Source: Rhizobium sp. Root708 (GTDB lineage Bacteria; Pseudomonadota; Alphaproteobacteria; Rhizobiales; Rhizobiaceae). Taken from it: 64,000 nt of DNA. Below are positions 42,430 to 53,299 of the stretch, piece after piece. The translations under genes were made by a program, and so were the position numbers. The stretch covers positions 186,001-250,000 of the forward strand of contig NZ_LMHV01000041.1 in NCBI RefSeq assembly GCF_001429725.1. The letters are read 5' to 3'. Within the stretch, counting starts at the first letter, position 1, and every line of letters starts with the position of its first letter. Under the pieces are notes generated by a model. That model saw only the letters and a program-made list of their open reading frames with translations, did not search any database and was not told where the DNA came from.

Positions 42430-44283
42430 GTGAGCAGCGATGCTTTAACACGTTCGACGAAGCCATCGGCCTCGATGGCGAAGGCGACTGCGGCAGGCTG
42501 GGGCAAAGGCCTCTTCACGCTCGTCCGCATCACCGTCATGGCATTTCGCCATCCCTGGCAATCGGGTTTCGCCATCGGCGCGACCCTTGTGGCTTCCACC
42601 TTCCAGCTGATGATCCCTCGCCTGCTCGGCCGCGCGGTCGATCATACCCAAGTGGCTATGGAGGGTGGCCAGGCGGGTCAACTCGCCCAGGATGCGCTCT
42701 TGACGACGGCGCTGATGCTGCTCGGCGCCAGCGTTCTGCGCGGCATCTTCACCATGGTCCAGAACTATTTCAGCGAGAGCGTCGGCCACCATATGGGCTA
42801 CGAGCTGCGCCTTGCCTGTTACGAAAAGATTCAGCGCCTTTCCTTCAGCTTTCATGACAGCGTCCACTCCGGTGACCTGATCACCGTGGGCCTGCTCGAT
42901 CTCGAAGGCGTGCGCATGTATTTCTCGACGGCGCTGGTGCGCATGGTGCTCTTGAGCACGCTGATCGGCATCGGCGCATACATGTTGCTTTCCACGGATG
43001 TCGTCCTCGGCCTGCTTGCCTTGAGCTTCGTGCCCTTCGTCGCCTGGCGCTCCTCGGTGACGCAGCTGAAATTACGCGCGACCTGGCTCGACCTGCAGGA
43101 GCGGCTGTCGGTGCTGACACGCATCATGGAAGAAAATCTCGGCGGCATCCGCGTGGTCCGCGCATTCGCCGCGCAGGCACATGAGATGATGAAGTTCGAA
43201 GGTGCCTCCAAGAACGCTCTCTTGCTCGCTCACCAACGCGTCGGCATCCGTGTCGTCAACACCAGCGCCATGACCTTCTCCTTCTTCGCAGCCATGGGCC
43301 TTGTGCTCTGGATTGGCGGCGGCAAGGTGATGGCCGGTCAGATCACCGTCGGCACGCTGGCATCGTTTCTGACGTTCATGACAATCCTGCAGATGCCGGT
43401 CCGCCAGCTTGGCCTGATGGTCAACGCTTTCGCGCGCGCCTCCACCTGCGGCACCCGTCTGTTCAACCTGCTCGACCTCGAAATCGCGGTGCGCGATGCG
43501 CCAGACGCCAAGGACCTGGCGCTGACGGAGGGGACGCTTCGCTTCGAGAATGTAAGCTTTGCCTATCCGAGCTCGCCGATGCACGAGGTTCTCGACAACG
43601 TCTCCTTCGAAGCAAGACGCGGCGAGACGATCGGCATTGTGGGACCGCCTGGTAGCGGCAAGTCGACGCTTGCCCATCTTATCCCGCGTTTCTACGACGT
43701 CACCAAGGGCAGGATCACGATCGATGGCCAGGACATCCGCAAGGCGACGCTGCAGTCTCTTCGTCGGGCGGTCGCCGTCGTCCAACAGGATTCCTTCCTG
43801 TTCACCACCTCGATCGAAAACAACATCGCCTACGGCGATCCGTGGGCCAAGGAAGGGCGGATCGAGCGCGCCAGCGAAAGCGCACAATTGCACAACTACG
43901 TGCTGGGCCTGCCGACCGGCTACGGCACGGTCGTTGGCGAGCGTGGCGTGTCGCTGTCGGGCGGCCAGCGTCAACGCCTGTCGATTGCCCGCGCACTGAT
44001 GTTGAAACCCGCCATCATGGTCTTCGACGACTCGACGGCGGCGATCGATGCAGCCACCGAACAGCGCATCCGCTCGGCGATGCGCAAATACGCGGCCGAT
44101 CGCGTGACAATTATTGTTGCACACCGCCTGAGCTCACTGATGCACGCCGACCAGATCCTGTTCGTCGAGAACGGCGAAATCGTCGAACAGGGTACGCACG
44201 AGGAACTGCTGGCAGCCGGCGGGCGCTACAAGGCGCTTTACGATCTGCAGGTGCGGCCGGGCGACGAGGCGCTGAGCGCCTAG
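42430..44283 (+). CDS. ABC exporter half-transporter A (catalytically altered ATP site)
   Basis: 617 residues from GTG 42430 (ATG 42475 possible). Six membrane segments then a nucleotide-binding domain: Walker A GPPGSGKS (405-412), signature LSGGQ (509-513), Walker B IMVFDDSTAAID with D534 in place of the catalytic Glu, switch His in VAHRLS. The altered Glu pairs with the altered signature of the next gene, so the two form a heterodimer with one degenerate and one active site, like BmrCD or TM287/288. Likely a drug, lipid or peptide exporter; substrate unknown. Confidence 0.88.
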   Translation: MSSDALTRSTKPSASMAKATAAGWGKGLFTLVRITVMAFRHPWQSGFAIGATLVASTFQLMIPRLLGRAVDHTQVAMEGGQAGQLAQDALLTTALMLLGASVLRGIFTMVQNYFSESVGHHMGYELRLACYEKIQRLSFSFHDSVHSGDLITVGLLDLEGVRMYFSTALVRMVLLSTLIGIGAYMLLSTDVVLGLLALSFVPFVAWRSSVTQLKLRATWLDLQERLSVLTRIMEENLGGIRVVRAFAAQAHEMMKFEGASKNALLLAHQRVGIRVVNTSAMTFSFFAAMGLVLWIGGGKVMAGQITVGTLASFLTFMTILQMPVRQLGLMVNAFARASTCGTRLFNLLDLEIAVRDAPDAKDLALTEGTLRFENVSFAYPSSPMHEVLDNVSFEARRGETIGIVGPPGSGKSTLAHLIPRFYDVTKGRITIDGQDIRKATLQSLRRAVAVVQQDSFLFTTSIENNIAYGDPWAKEGRIERASESAQLHNYVLGLPTGYGTVVGERGVSLSGGQRQRLSIARALMLKPAIMVFDDSTAAIDAATEQRIRSAMRKYAADRVTIIVAHRLSSLMHADQILFVENGEIVEQGTHEELLAAGGRYKALYDLQVRPGDEALSA

Positions 44284-44294
44284 GGAGGAATGAA

Positions 44295-46193
44295 ATGGCC
44301 GAGGAACTGGAAACCGAACGCTCCGACGTTCGCGAGGATGGACGCCGCCCACCCCGGGCAGTCGTCGGCTCGCATCGCGTCGAAGAGGAGATGTTCGGCA
44401 AGGCCTTCGACGGCAACATCATCAAGCGCATCTGGGCCTTCGTACATCCCTACCGCAGGCAGGTGCTGCTATCGGTAGCTGCCGTCCTGACGTTCACTGC
44501 CATGCAGCTTCTGATCCCGCTGATCATCCGCTATGCGATCGACCACGGCATGCGGCCCGGAGGAAGTCATTCCGCCTTGGGATGGGCGATGGTCGTCTTC
44601 CTCGCCGCGATCCTGATCAACTACTGCGCCAGCTACTGGCAGGAGACGCTGGTCGGCAACGTCGCGGAGGAGGTGCTCTTCGACATTCGCAAGGCGATGT
44701 TCTCGCATCTGCAGCGGGTCTCGCTGTCCTTCATGGACAAGACCGAGGTCGGCCGCCTGATGTCGCGCCTGCAGGGCGACGTCAACTCGATGCAGGAGTT
44801 TCTGGAAACCTCGGTCCTCTCGGTCGGCGACATCGTGCTGCTGTTCGGCATCGTCTTCGTCATGCTTTATCTCGACTTCAAGCTCGGGCTACTGACGCTC
44901 TCGGTTCTGCCGACCCTGTTTGTCGTTCGCCTCTTCTGGCTGCCGCTGGCACGAAAGTCCTTCATGGCGGCGCATGAGACCAACTCCGTTGCCAACGGGG
45001 CGTTGGCCGAAGCCATTCATGGCGTGCGCGCCGTGCAGAGCATGGACCGCCAGGGCGTCAACTTCATGCTCTACGATGACAAGGCAAAGGCTAACCTGAA
45101 GACGCACCTGACGGCGGCGCGTTACGCCCAGGTGATGGTGCCGATCGTGGATTCCTTGACCGGCGTCGCCATGGCGCTCGTTATCGTCGTCGGCGGTGCG
45201 CGTGTTCTCAACCAGGCACTCGATGTCGGCGTGCTCGTCGCCTTTCTGTTCTACATCCAGCGCTTCTTCGATCCGATCCGTTCGCTGACGTTGCAATACT
45301 CGGTGATGCAGCGCGCCATGGCCTCCGGTCAGCGGCTGACGGAAGTTCTCGACGTTCCCGTCGAGATCAGGGACGCGCCTGACGCAAAGGAACTTACCGC
45401 CGATATGGACGGCTCCGTCGAGTTTCGTGATGTGGTCTTCGGCTATCATCCGAAGCACCCGGTCTTGAAGCACGTGAGCTTCAAGGTGAACCCCGGTGAA
45501 ACGGTTGCCCTTGTCGGCCCGACCGGCTCCGGCAAGTCGAGTTGCATGTCGCTGATCCATCGTTTTTATGATGTGCAACAGGGACAGGTGCTGGTCGGTG
45601 GACACGATGTGCGCGACCTGGCGCAGGATTCGCTCGGCAACCAGATCGCCATGGTCCTTCAGGAGCCGTTCCTGTTTACCGGCACGGTCTTCGAGAACAT
45701 CCGCTACCACAAAGCGGAAGCGACCCGCGAGCAGGTCATCGAGGCGGCAAAGGCCGTTGGCGCTCACGATTTCATCATGCGCCTGCCCGAGGGCTACGAC
45801 AGCATGCTCGGCGAGCGCGGCGGCAATCTCTCACTCGGCCAGCGCCAGCTTCTAAGCTTTGCCCGTGCGCTTGTCGCCGACGCGAAGATCCTGGTGCTCG
45901 ACGAGGCGACGGCTAACATCGACAGCTACACCGAGATGCTGATCCAGAAGGCGCTCGTGAAGCTGCTTGAAAACCGCACCGGGCTGGTCATCGCCCATCG
46001 CCTAGCCACCATCCGGGAGGCGGACCGCATCATCGTGCTGCAGAACGGCGAGCTGATCGAGAGCGGCAACCACCAGCAGCTGATGAAGAACCGCAAGCTC
46101 TATTCGCGACTCTATAACCTCAACTACGCGTCCTTCGACGACATTCCGGATGCCGTGCTCGAAGAGACGACGGCGAGCGGTTCAGCAACTTAA
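44295..46193 (+). CDS. ABC exporter half-transporter B
   Basis: 632 residues from ATG 44295, with GGGAGGAA five bases upstream. A hydrophilic N-terminus of about 55 residues precedes six membrane segments. Walker A GPTGSGKS (408-415), Walker B ILVLDEATANID with intact E537, switch His in IAHRLA, but the signature is LSLGQ (512-516) instead of LSGGQ. The active site therefore uses this protein's Walker motifs with the LSGGQ of subunit A. The genes are 11 bases apart. Confidence 0.9.
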   Translation: MAEELETERSDVREDGRRPPRAVVGSHRVEEEMFGKAFDGNIIKRIWAFVHPYRRQVLLSVAAVLTFTAMQLLIPLIIRYAIDHGMRPGGSHSALGWAMVVFLAAILINYCASYWQETLVGNVAEEVLFDIRKAMFSHLQRVSLSFMDKTEVGRLMSRLQGDVNSMQEFLETSVLSVGDIVLLFGIVFVMLYLDFKLGLLTLSVLPTLFVVRLFWLPLARKSFMAAHETNSVANGALAEAIHGVRAVQSMDRQGVNFMLYDDKAKANLKTHLTAARYAQVMVPIVDSLTGVAMALVIVVGGARVLNQALDVGVLVAFLFYIQRFFDPIRSLTLQYSVMQRAMASGQRLTEVLDVPVEIRDAPDAKELTADMDGSVEFRDVVFGYHPKHPVLKHVSFKVNPGETVALVGPTGSGKSSCMSLIHRFYDVQQGQVLVGGHDVRDLAQDSLGNQIAMVLQEPFLFTGTVFENIRYHKAEATREQVIEAAKAVGAHDFIMRLPEGYDSMLGERGGNLSLGQRQLLSFARALVADAKILVLDEATANIDSYTEMLIQKALVKLLENRTGLVIAHRLATIREADRIIVLQNGELIESGNHQQLMKNRKLYSRLYNLNYASFDDIPDAVLEETTASGSAT

Positions 46194-46240
46194 AGATCAA
46201 GCCTTCAAGCAAATCCACTATCCGAAGAGGAGGATCTTCC

Positions 46241-47272
46241 ATGGATTATCGCAAGCTTGGCCACAGCGGCGCAGTCGTGACCGCCTACTGCCTCGGCACC
46301 ATGACGTTCGGCGCCGAGGCCGACGAAACCGCATCGCATAAACTGCTCGACGACTATTTCGCCTGGGGCGGAAACTTCATCGACACGGCCGACGTCTATA
46401 GCGCCGGCAAGTCGGAAGAGATCATCGGGCGGTGGCTGAAGACGCACCCGACCGAAGCGAAACAAGCGGTGATCGCGACCAAGGGCCGGTTCCCGATGGG
46501 TCCCGGTCCGAACGACATCGGCCTTTCCCGTCGCCATCTGAACCAAGCGCTGGATGTCTCGCTTGCACGGCTCGGCGTCGAGCATATCGATCTCTACCAG
46601 ATGCACGCCTGGGACGCGTTGACTCCGATCGAGGAGACGCTGCGCTTTCTCGATGACGCCGTTTCCGCTGGCAAGATCGGCTACTACGGCTTCTCCAACT
46701 ACGTCGGATGGCAGATTGCCAAGGCCAACGAAATCGCCAAGGCGCGAGGCTACACCCGGCCGGTGACGCTGCAGCCGCAATATAACCTGCTGGTGCGCGA
46801 CATCGAGTTCGAGATCGTCGCCGCATGCCAGGACGCCGGCATGGGCCTGCTGCCGTGGTCGCCGCTCGGCGGCGGTTGGTTGACAGGCAAATATCGACGC
46901 GACCAGGCGCCGACGGGTGCCACTCGCCTCGGCGAGAACCCGAGCCGGGGAATGGAATCCTATGCCCAGCGCAACGCGCAGGAACGGACATGGGCGATCA
47001 TCGAAACTGTGGAAGCGATTGCCAAGGCCCGTGGCGTCAGCATGGCACAGGTGGCCCTTGCCTGGACAGCGGCGCGACCGGCCGTGACATCAGTCATTCT
47101 CGGAGCGCGGACGAGCGAGCAGCTCGCCGACAACCTCGCTGCGGCAAAACTTTCGCTTTCGGAAGAGGAGATGACGAGGCTCAGCGACGTCAGCGAGCCG
47201 CACGTCGCCGACTACCCGTACGGGGCGGGCGGCACCAGCCAGCGGCATCGCAAGATCGAAGGCGGACGATAG
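46241..47272 (+). CDS. Aldo/keto reductase
   Basis: 343 residues, TIM-barrel NADPH-dependent oxidoreductase. Catalytic tetrad visible: Asp and Tyr in FIDTADVYSAGKSEE, Lys in VIATKGRF, His in YQMHAWD. The C-terminal cofactor motif is VILGARTSEQLADN. Similar to YajO/Gpr-type reductases that act on small aldehydes. GAGGAGG lies eight bases before ATG 46241. It follows the exporter by 47 bases and may be co-transcribed. Confidence 0.9.
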   Translation: MDYRKLGHSGAVVTAYCLGTMTFGAEADETASHKLLDDYFAWGGNFIDTADVYSAGKSEEIIGRWLKTHPTEAKQAVIATKGRFPMGPGPNDIGLSRRHLNQALDVSLARLGVEHIDLYQMHAWDALTPIEETLRFLDDAVSAGKIGYYGFSNYVGWQIAKANEIAKARGYTRPVTLQPQYNLLVRDIEFEIVAACQDAGMGLLPWSPLGGGWLTGKYRRDQAPTGATRLGENPSRGMESYAQRNAQERTWAIIETVEAIAKARGVSMAQVALAWTAARPAVTSVILGARTSEQLADNLAAAKLSLSEEEMTRLSDVSEPHVADYPYGAGGTSQRHRKIEGGR

Positions 47273-47281
47273 CATCCGATC

Positions 47282-47315
47282 GGCTTGCACGCTGACCATG
47301 CCTGGCGTGCAAGCC
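47282..47315. terminator. Stem-loop between convergent genes
   Basis: GGCTTGCACGC / GCGTGCAAGCC, an 11-base-pair perfect stem with a 12-base loop, located between the aldo/keto reductase and the convergent glycosidase-like gene. There is no T-tract on either side, so it may act as a 3' end barrier rather than an intrinsic terminator. Confidence 0.5.
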
Positions 47316-47329
47316 CTCTTACGCCTCGA

Positions 47330-48871
47330 TCAGATCTCCATATGCAGCGCCTTCTGCACGGCATCCCATTTGGGTGTGGAGGCGCCCTCATACTCCAACA
47401 GCCCCCAGCTTCCCCACTTGCCGGGCTCGCTCATCGACGTGAAGAGAGTGTAGAGATCGCCGCCGGCCGCCCACCAATTCTTCAGGTGGCGCAGGTACAG
47501 ATCCCCCATCCTGGGATCACGGTTGGCCGCGATGAACAGTTTGGTGAGCGCATCGTTGTTTTCGGTCCCGCCGTGGCCGACGAGATGTTGACCACCTTCA
47601 TAGGCATAGAGTTTCACGCCGTATTTCCCGGCGATAGCGACCTGCTTCCCGATGGTTTCGCGATTCAGGCCCTCGACCTCCTGGCCAAGCGCATCGAAAA
47701 CACGGTCGAGCGACCAAGTCGCGACATCATTTGCACGCTCCGGATCCCCCAGCGAATTGCCGAAATAGGGAGCGATCGCCAGCACGTCTGCATGCTCTTT
47801 CACGCCCTCGTAGGATAGGATGACCTCACTCGTCCACTCGTTGGCGGATTGTGCACCGTAGACGCCAATCACACGGGCCTTGTCCGCTCCGAAGACATCC
47901 TCCCATATGGCGATGATCTCGGTTGCCCGCTTTGCGTAGAACATCATCGCCCCTTGGAACTCATCGTTCGACAAGCCAAGGGCTTTACCTTGCGAGGCGG
48001 CATAATCGTACTGACCAAAGAACGTGTTCCATACCTCGTTGGAGTATTCGACATTGACGTTGAGATCAGGAGACAGATCCTTCTTCACCTGAGTCGCGAA
48101 CTGCCTGACGTAATCGTCGTCCGCCCCATGGGGCATGTTGAACCACGGTTCAGCTTTGACGGTGTTACAAAGGTCGATCATGTATTCCAGGGGAACGCCG
48201 AGATCCGAATTGCCGAAGCGGCCATACTTCGGCCTGTCGTTCCACTGCTTTACAGTGGAGCCGTTGGTCGACATCCAGTCCATGAACCGTATTGCCGACA
48301 TGTCGCGCGCACGATCAAGGAACGGCTGGCGAAACGCGCTCGTCGGCATTTCTCCACGCTCGTAAAGGCGGATGTTGCGGATGGGATCGTCGGGATCGGT
48401 TTCCACGATCCTCGCGACAAACGCTTCGTTCTTGCGCATGTTGCGGACATCGTCGCGGCCAGGGAAGCGCCGTTCCAGTTCGGCGCCATTCGTATAGCCG
48501 ATCTTCCCCTTGCCATCATAATAGAGCGAAAGCTGTACCGGCAGGTTCTTCCGATACGGCGTGAAGATGAGAAAGCTTTCCAGAAACGCCTGCGCGGGGA
48601 TTTCCTTCGGATAGCCATAGTCGGTCATCGGCGGCAGCGGCGTGTCCCAGGTGAAGGGCATCTGGCCGAGCTGTACCCTCCATCTCGACGCGTTCAAAGC
48701 GAGATTCGAGAAGACTTGCTCGTTCGACCAGTAGGAAGCGCCGGCCAGATTCAGACCAAGCCTGCCATTCCTTCCGGAGGGAGCCGCAGCGAGCCTTCTC
48801 AAGGGAAACTGGCTTACGAAGGGGCCCAAGGCGGCGGCCGAGAGAATTTGCAGAACATCGCGACGCTTCAC
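47330..48871 (-). CDS. Secreted glycoside-hydrolase-like protein
   Basis: 513 residues from GTG 48871. The N-terminus MKRRDVLQILSAAALGP is a signal with twin Arg and suggests Tat export. A TIM-barrel glycosidase of the GH-A type is suggested by the Asn-Glu pair in VEYSNEVWN (E279, acid/base position) and the late E425 in LYAYEGGQH (nucleophile position), about 146 residues apart. Related proteins in rhizobia are often labelled cellulose-binding. The substrate is unknown; a plant or self-made glycan is likely. Confidence 0.65.
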   Translation of the reverse strand: MKRRDVLQILSAAALGPFVSQFPLRRLAAAPSGRNGRLGLNLAGASYWSNEQVFSNLALNASRWRVQLGQMPFTWDTPLPPMTDYGYPKEIPAQAFLESFLIFTPYRKNLPVQLSLYYDGKGKIGYTNGAELERRFPGRDDVRNMRKNEAFVARIVETDPDDPIRNIRLYERGEMPTSAFRQPFLDRARDMSAIRFMDWMSTNGSTVKQWNDRPKYGRFGNSDLGVPLEYMIDLCNTVKAEPWFNMPHGADDDYVRQFATQVKKDLSPDLNVNVEYSNEVWNTFFGQYDYAASQGKALGLSNDEFQGAMMFYAKRATEIIAIWEDVFGADKARVIGVYGAQSANEWTSEVILSYEGVKEHADVLAIAPYFGNSLGDPERANDVATWSLDRVFDALGQEVEGLNRETIGKQVAIAGKYGVKLYAYEGGQHLVGHGGTENNDALTKLFIAANRDPRMGDLYLRHLKNWWAAGGDLYTLFTSMSEPGKWGSWGLLEYEGASTPKWDAVQKALHMEI

Positions 48872-49096
48872 AGCACTATCCTTCCGTACTCACGATCCGC
48901 GCATTTGGGTCTCAACCCGGAAGGCGCGTCCAGTATCGGAATTCAACGGAAGACTGTATCGAATGGCAAGACCGACAAAATACGAGATGCCGTGGCGTGC
49001 CGTCATCCTTTAGGGGAAGCCATTTCGCGCGCATACTGCGCGGAAAGTCAAAGCGCGGATAGCCCTAGAGCCAATCCGCGCTTCTGAAAGTCATTG

Positions 49097-50163
<1,067 letters not shown>

Positions 50164-50167
<4 letters not shown>

Positions 50168-50991
50168 TTGAGGGCTCCAGAGGTGAGGCCGGATACGATG
50201 CGGCGCTGCAAAAGAACGAAGATGGCAAGGATCGGTGTTACATACATCGTGGCGTAGGCCATGATGTTGTTCCACTCGTTGGTATTCGGTCCCATGAAGG
50301 AATTGAGACCAACGCTGGCGGGCTGAAGGTCGACGGCCTGGATCATAGACTTCGAGTAGACGAACTCACCGAAGGCCTGCATGAAGATCAGGATGGCGCT
50401 GACAAGAATGCCGTTGCGGGCAAGCGGCAGCACGATGCTGAAGAAAGCGCCGACGCGGCTGTTGCCATCGACGAGCGCAGCTTCCTCGAGCTCCATCGGC
50501 ACCGCCATGAAGGTGGCGCGAACGAGGACGACGAAGAAGGGCATGCTTTTCGCGGCGATCGCGATGATGACGGCAAGGCGCGGATAGTCGAGCATGCCGA
50601 ACTGCGAGAAGCCGACGAAGATCGGAGTTACCATCAGCGACGCCGGCAGAACCTGCAGCATCAGGATCATGAAGAGACCGATATCGACCCAGACGTTGCG
50701 GTAGCGGGCCAGCACGTAGGCACAGCCGACGCCGAGGACGGTGATGAGCGTGACGGAGCCGATGGCGATGACCAGCGAGTTCCAGAGATAACGGCCCATG
50801 CCGCGGCTTTCCCAGACATAGCCGAACGTGCCCCACTGCGGCTCTGCCGGCCAGAAGCTCGGCGGTGTCGCGAACATTTCGGATCCGCCCTTGAGGGCCG
50901 TGATGTACATCCAGTAGAGCGGAAAGAGATAGATCGCCGCCATGACGATGGCGATCACAAGCATGAGACGGTTGCGTATCGTTTCGGTCAT
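50164..50991 (-). CDS. Sugar ABC importer permease (MalG/UgpE type)
   Basis: 275 residues, six membrane segments. EAA motif region MELEEAALVDGNSRVGAFFSIVLPLA, as in MalG-type permeases. N-terminal helix MLVIAIVMAAIYLFPLYWMYITALK is typical. Overlaps neighbours on both sides by four bases. Confidence 0.9.
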
Positions 50992-51890
50992 CCGCGCACC
51001 TCATGGCGTGTGGAGCGGACATAGACGACCGAGGCGAACATGACGAAGATGATCATGATCACGGAGATAGTCGCGCCCTTGGCGAAATCATACTGACGGA
51101 AGGACAGGTCCCACGCCCAGTATTGTGTGACGTTGGATGAATTGTTCGGACCGCCCGAGGTGATCGCAGCGAAGAGGTCGAACTGCTGCAGCGTGAAGAT
51201 CAGGCCGAGGGCGACGATGGCGCCAATGGTGGAGCGCATCATCGGCAAAGTGATCGTCCAGAACCGCTGCCAGGCATTGGCGCCGTCGAGTTCCGCGGCC
51301 TCATAGAGGTCGCCGGGGATTCCGGACAGGCCGACCGAAAGGAGGATCATGTTGAAGGCCGTGCCCAGCCAGACGTTGGCGATGATCACGGCATAGAGCG
51401 AGAAGTGCGGATCGGAGCGCCAGAAGATGTTGCTGCTGATGATGCCGCTCTCCTTCAGGATGAAGTTGAGGACACCGAAGTCACCGGACAAAATCCAATT
51501 CCAGATCGCACCCACGACAAGGCCGGGCATCACCCACGAAACGAGGAAGAGGCCACGCAGCCACGAGGCGCCGGGGAAATTGACCCAGAAGAACAGCGCC
51601 AGACCGAAGCCGATCAGAAACTGGCCGGCGATCGAGCCCACGACGAAAATCACCGTATTGCCGAGGATCGGCCAGGTTTCCGGCTGAGCGAAGAGATCCT
51701 TGTAGTTCTTAAAACCGACGAAGGGACGCGCGAAGGTTCCAAGGCTGAACATATCAACCTCCTGGAAACTCATCACCACATTATAGATGAGCGGCAGCCC
51801 GGCCATCAGGAACAGGAACGTCAGTGGGAAGGCGACGAGCGTGATGTCGAAGCCGCGGCCGTCCCTGACGCTTGAAAGAATCCGTTTCAT
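50988..51890 (-). CDS. Sugar ABC importer permease (MalF/UgpA type)
   Basis: 300 residues from ATG 51890, which has GGAGG five bases upstream; upstream in-frame sequence is not coding-like. Six membrane segments and the EAA-type loop DLYEAAELDGANAWQRFWTITLP. Pairs with the preceding MalG-type protein. It is preceded by a 111-base gap holding a stem-loop. Confidence 0.9.
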   Translation of the reverse strand: MKRILSSVRDGRGFDITLVAFPLTFLFLMAGLPLIYNVVMSFQEVDMFSLGTFARPFVGFKNYKDLFAQPETWPILGNTVIFVVGSIAGQFLIGFGLALFFWVNFPGASWLRGLFLVSWVMPGLVVGAIWNWILSGDFGVLNFILKESGIISSNIFWRSDPHFSLYAVIIANVWLGTAFNMILLSVGLSGIPGDLYEAAELDGANAWQRFWTITLPMMRSTIGAIVALGLIFTLQQFDLFAAITSGGPNNSSNVTQYWAWDLSFRQYDFAKGATISVIMIIFVMFASVVYVRSTRHEVRG

Positions 51891-51965
51891 CGATCCTCCA
51901 ATACTCCGAACGGGGCTGCCGAGAGCTTGCGCTGCAAGACAACCCCTGCCGGGAGGAAATGGTAG

Positions 51966-51985
51966 GGATGGCCCGAAAGCCATCC
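51966..51985 (-). other. Intercistronic stem-loop after the sugar-binding protein gene
   Basis: On the transcribed strand GGATGGC, loop TTTCGG, GCCATCC: seven base pairs with a UUCG-containing, stable loop. No T-tract. It is placed like the malE-malF mRNA-stabilising element and likely raises binding-protein expression. Confidence 0.55.
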
Positions 51986-52001
51986 GGTTATGCGGAGTGG
52001 A

Positions 52002-53234
52002 TTAGCCGAGAACAGCCTTGATCTTCTCGGCAGCCTGGTCGAGCGCATCCTTCGGAGTCATCTGGCCGGTCAGAGCCGCCTGGATTGCGTCCTGGATCGC
52101 CTTGGAGATCTTCGGCCACTGCGGATGCGGGCCGCGCGGCTTCGCATACTTCAGCTGCTCGATAAAGACCTTGAGGCCCTCATCCTTGAGCTTCTCGCCG
52201 GTCTCCGGGATGGTGATGTCGGAACGGGCCGGAAGCTGGCCGTAGTTCTTGAACATCTTGTCGTCCTGAGAAGCGAAGAACTCAAGCGCCTTGAAGGCTT
52301 CGGCCGGGTGCTTCGTGCTCGAGAAGATCGCCCAGTTGAAGTCGCCCATTGCCGACGACCGCTCAGCGCCTTCCTTTGGAACCGGAAGCAGGGCAACGCC
52401 CCAGTCGAACTTGGCTTCCTTGGTCATGCGATCAAGTTCCCAAGGACCGGAGATCGCCATGGCGGCATTGCCGGAGTTGAACGTCCCGGTGGAATCCCAC
52501 TGGCCGCGCGTCAGGGTGTCCGGAGAAGCAAGCTTCTCGTCCATGATCGTCTTCCAGGTCTCAAGCGCCTTGACCGCGCCTTCGGCATTGATGTTCTGGT
52601 AGCCGCCGCCGCCCATCTGGGCCCAGGGCAAGAACTGGAAGGTACCTTCCTCGTTCGCCTTGGCGGAGAAGGCAAGACCGTAGACGTTCTTGGCCGGATC
52701 GGTCAGCTTGCGTGCATCCTCGACAAGCTCGTCCCAGGTCTGCGGCGGCTTGTTCGGGTCGAGGCCCTTCGCCTTGAACATGTCCTTGTTGTAGTAGAGC
52801 GCGATCGTGTTGGTCGCCTTCGGAATACCGAAATACTTGCCATCCCATTCCACGGATTTCAGCGGACCGGGGAAATAGTTGTCCGGCTTGATGACCGAGG
52901 AGCCCTTGATCATGTCGGAAATATCGAGGAAGGCGCCGCGCGAGGCGAACATCGCATGCTCGGGATTGTCGACCGCGATGATGTCGGGAGCCTGGCCAGT
53001 GGCATAGGCGCGCATGGCTTCGGTGACGACGTCATCGAACTGGATCAGACGATACTCGATCTTGATGCCGTTGTTCTGGGCGTTGAATTCCTTGACGAGG
53101 TTCGGTGCCGGCTGGATGTCCTTGTCCAGCGACCAGAGGGTCAAGGTGACATCTTCGGCCTTGGCAGTCAGGCCAAAGAGAGAGACGCCTGCCAGCGCCA
53201 AAGCGCCGACCATTGCAAACTTGCGGATACCCAT
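52002..53234 (-). CDS. Sugar ABC importer binding protein (family 1)
   Basis: 410 residues. Signal peptide ends LTAKA before EDVTLTLW. SBP_bac_1 features: QAPDIIAVDNPEHAMFA, IPKATNTIALYYNKDMF, and NAAMAISGPWELDR. AAAGGAGGAG precedes ATG 53234. CUT1 family members bind mono- or oligosaccharides or polyols. The upstream oxidoreductase and isomerase genes imply that the imported sugar is oxidised and isomerised in the cytoplasm. Confidence 0.92.
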   Translation of the reverse strand: MGIRKFAMVGALALAGVSLFGLTAKAEDVTLTLWSLDKDIQPAPNLVKEFNAQNNGIKIEYRLIQFDDVVTEAMRAYATGQAPDIIAVDNPEHAMFASRGAFLDISDMIKGSSVIKPDNYFPGPLKSVEWDGKYFGIPKATNTIALYYNKDMFKAKGLDPNKPPQTWDELVEDARKLTDPAKNVYGLAFSAKANEEGTFQFLPWAQMGGGGYQNINAEGAVKALETWKTIMDEKLASPDTLTRGQWDSTGTFNSGNAAMAISGPWELDRMTKEAKFDWGVALLPVPKEGAERSSAMGDFNWAIFSSTKHPAEAFKALEFFASQDDKMFKNYGQLPARSDITIPETGEKLKDEGLKVFIEQLKYAKPRGPHPQWPKISKAIQDAIQAALTGQMTPKDALDQAAEKIKAVLG

Positions 53235-53266
53235 AGTTCTCCTCCTTTGTGGTTATCCTGTCGGAA

Positions 53267-53289
53267 GCCGGCGATTCCTCCTCGCCGGC
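53267..53289 (-). other. Stem-loop between isomerase and binding-protein genes
   Basis: GCCGGCG, nine-base loop carrying GGAGGA, CGCCGGC: seven GC-rich pairs. The Shine-Dalgarno-like loop is 30 bases upstream of the real ribosome site of the binding-protein gene. May be an mRNA stability or translation element. Confidence 0.4.
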
Positions 53290-53299
53290 CACGATGTCA

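Noticed and set aside
44290..44478. Alternative start ATG 44290 after exporter subunit A
   Set aside because: It is in a different frame from subunit B and stops after about 60 codons; ATG 44295 leads to the full gene.
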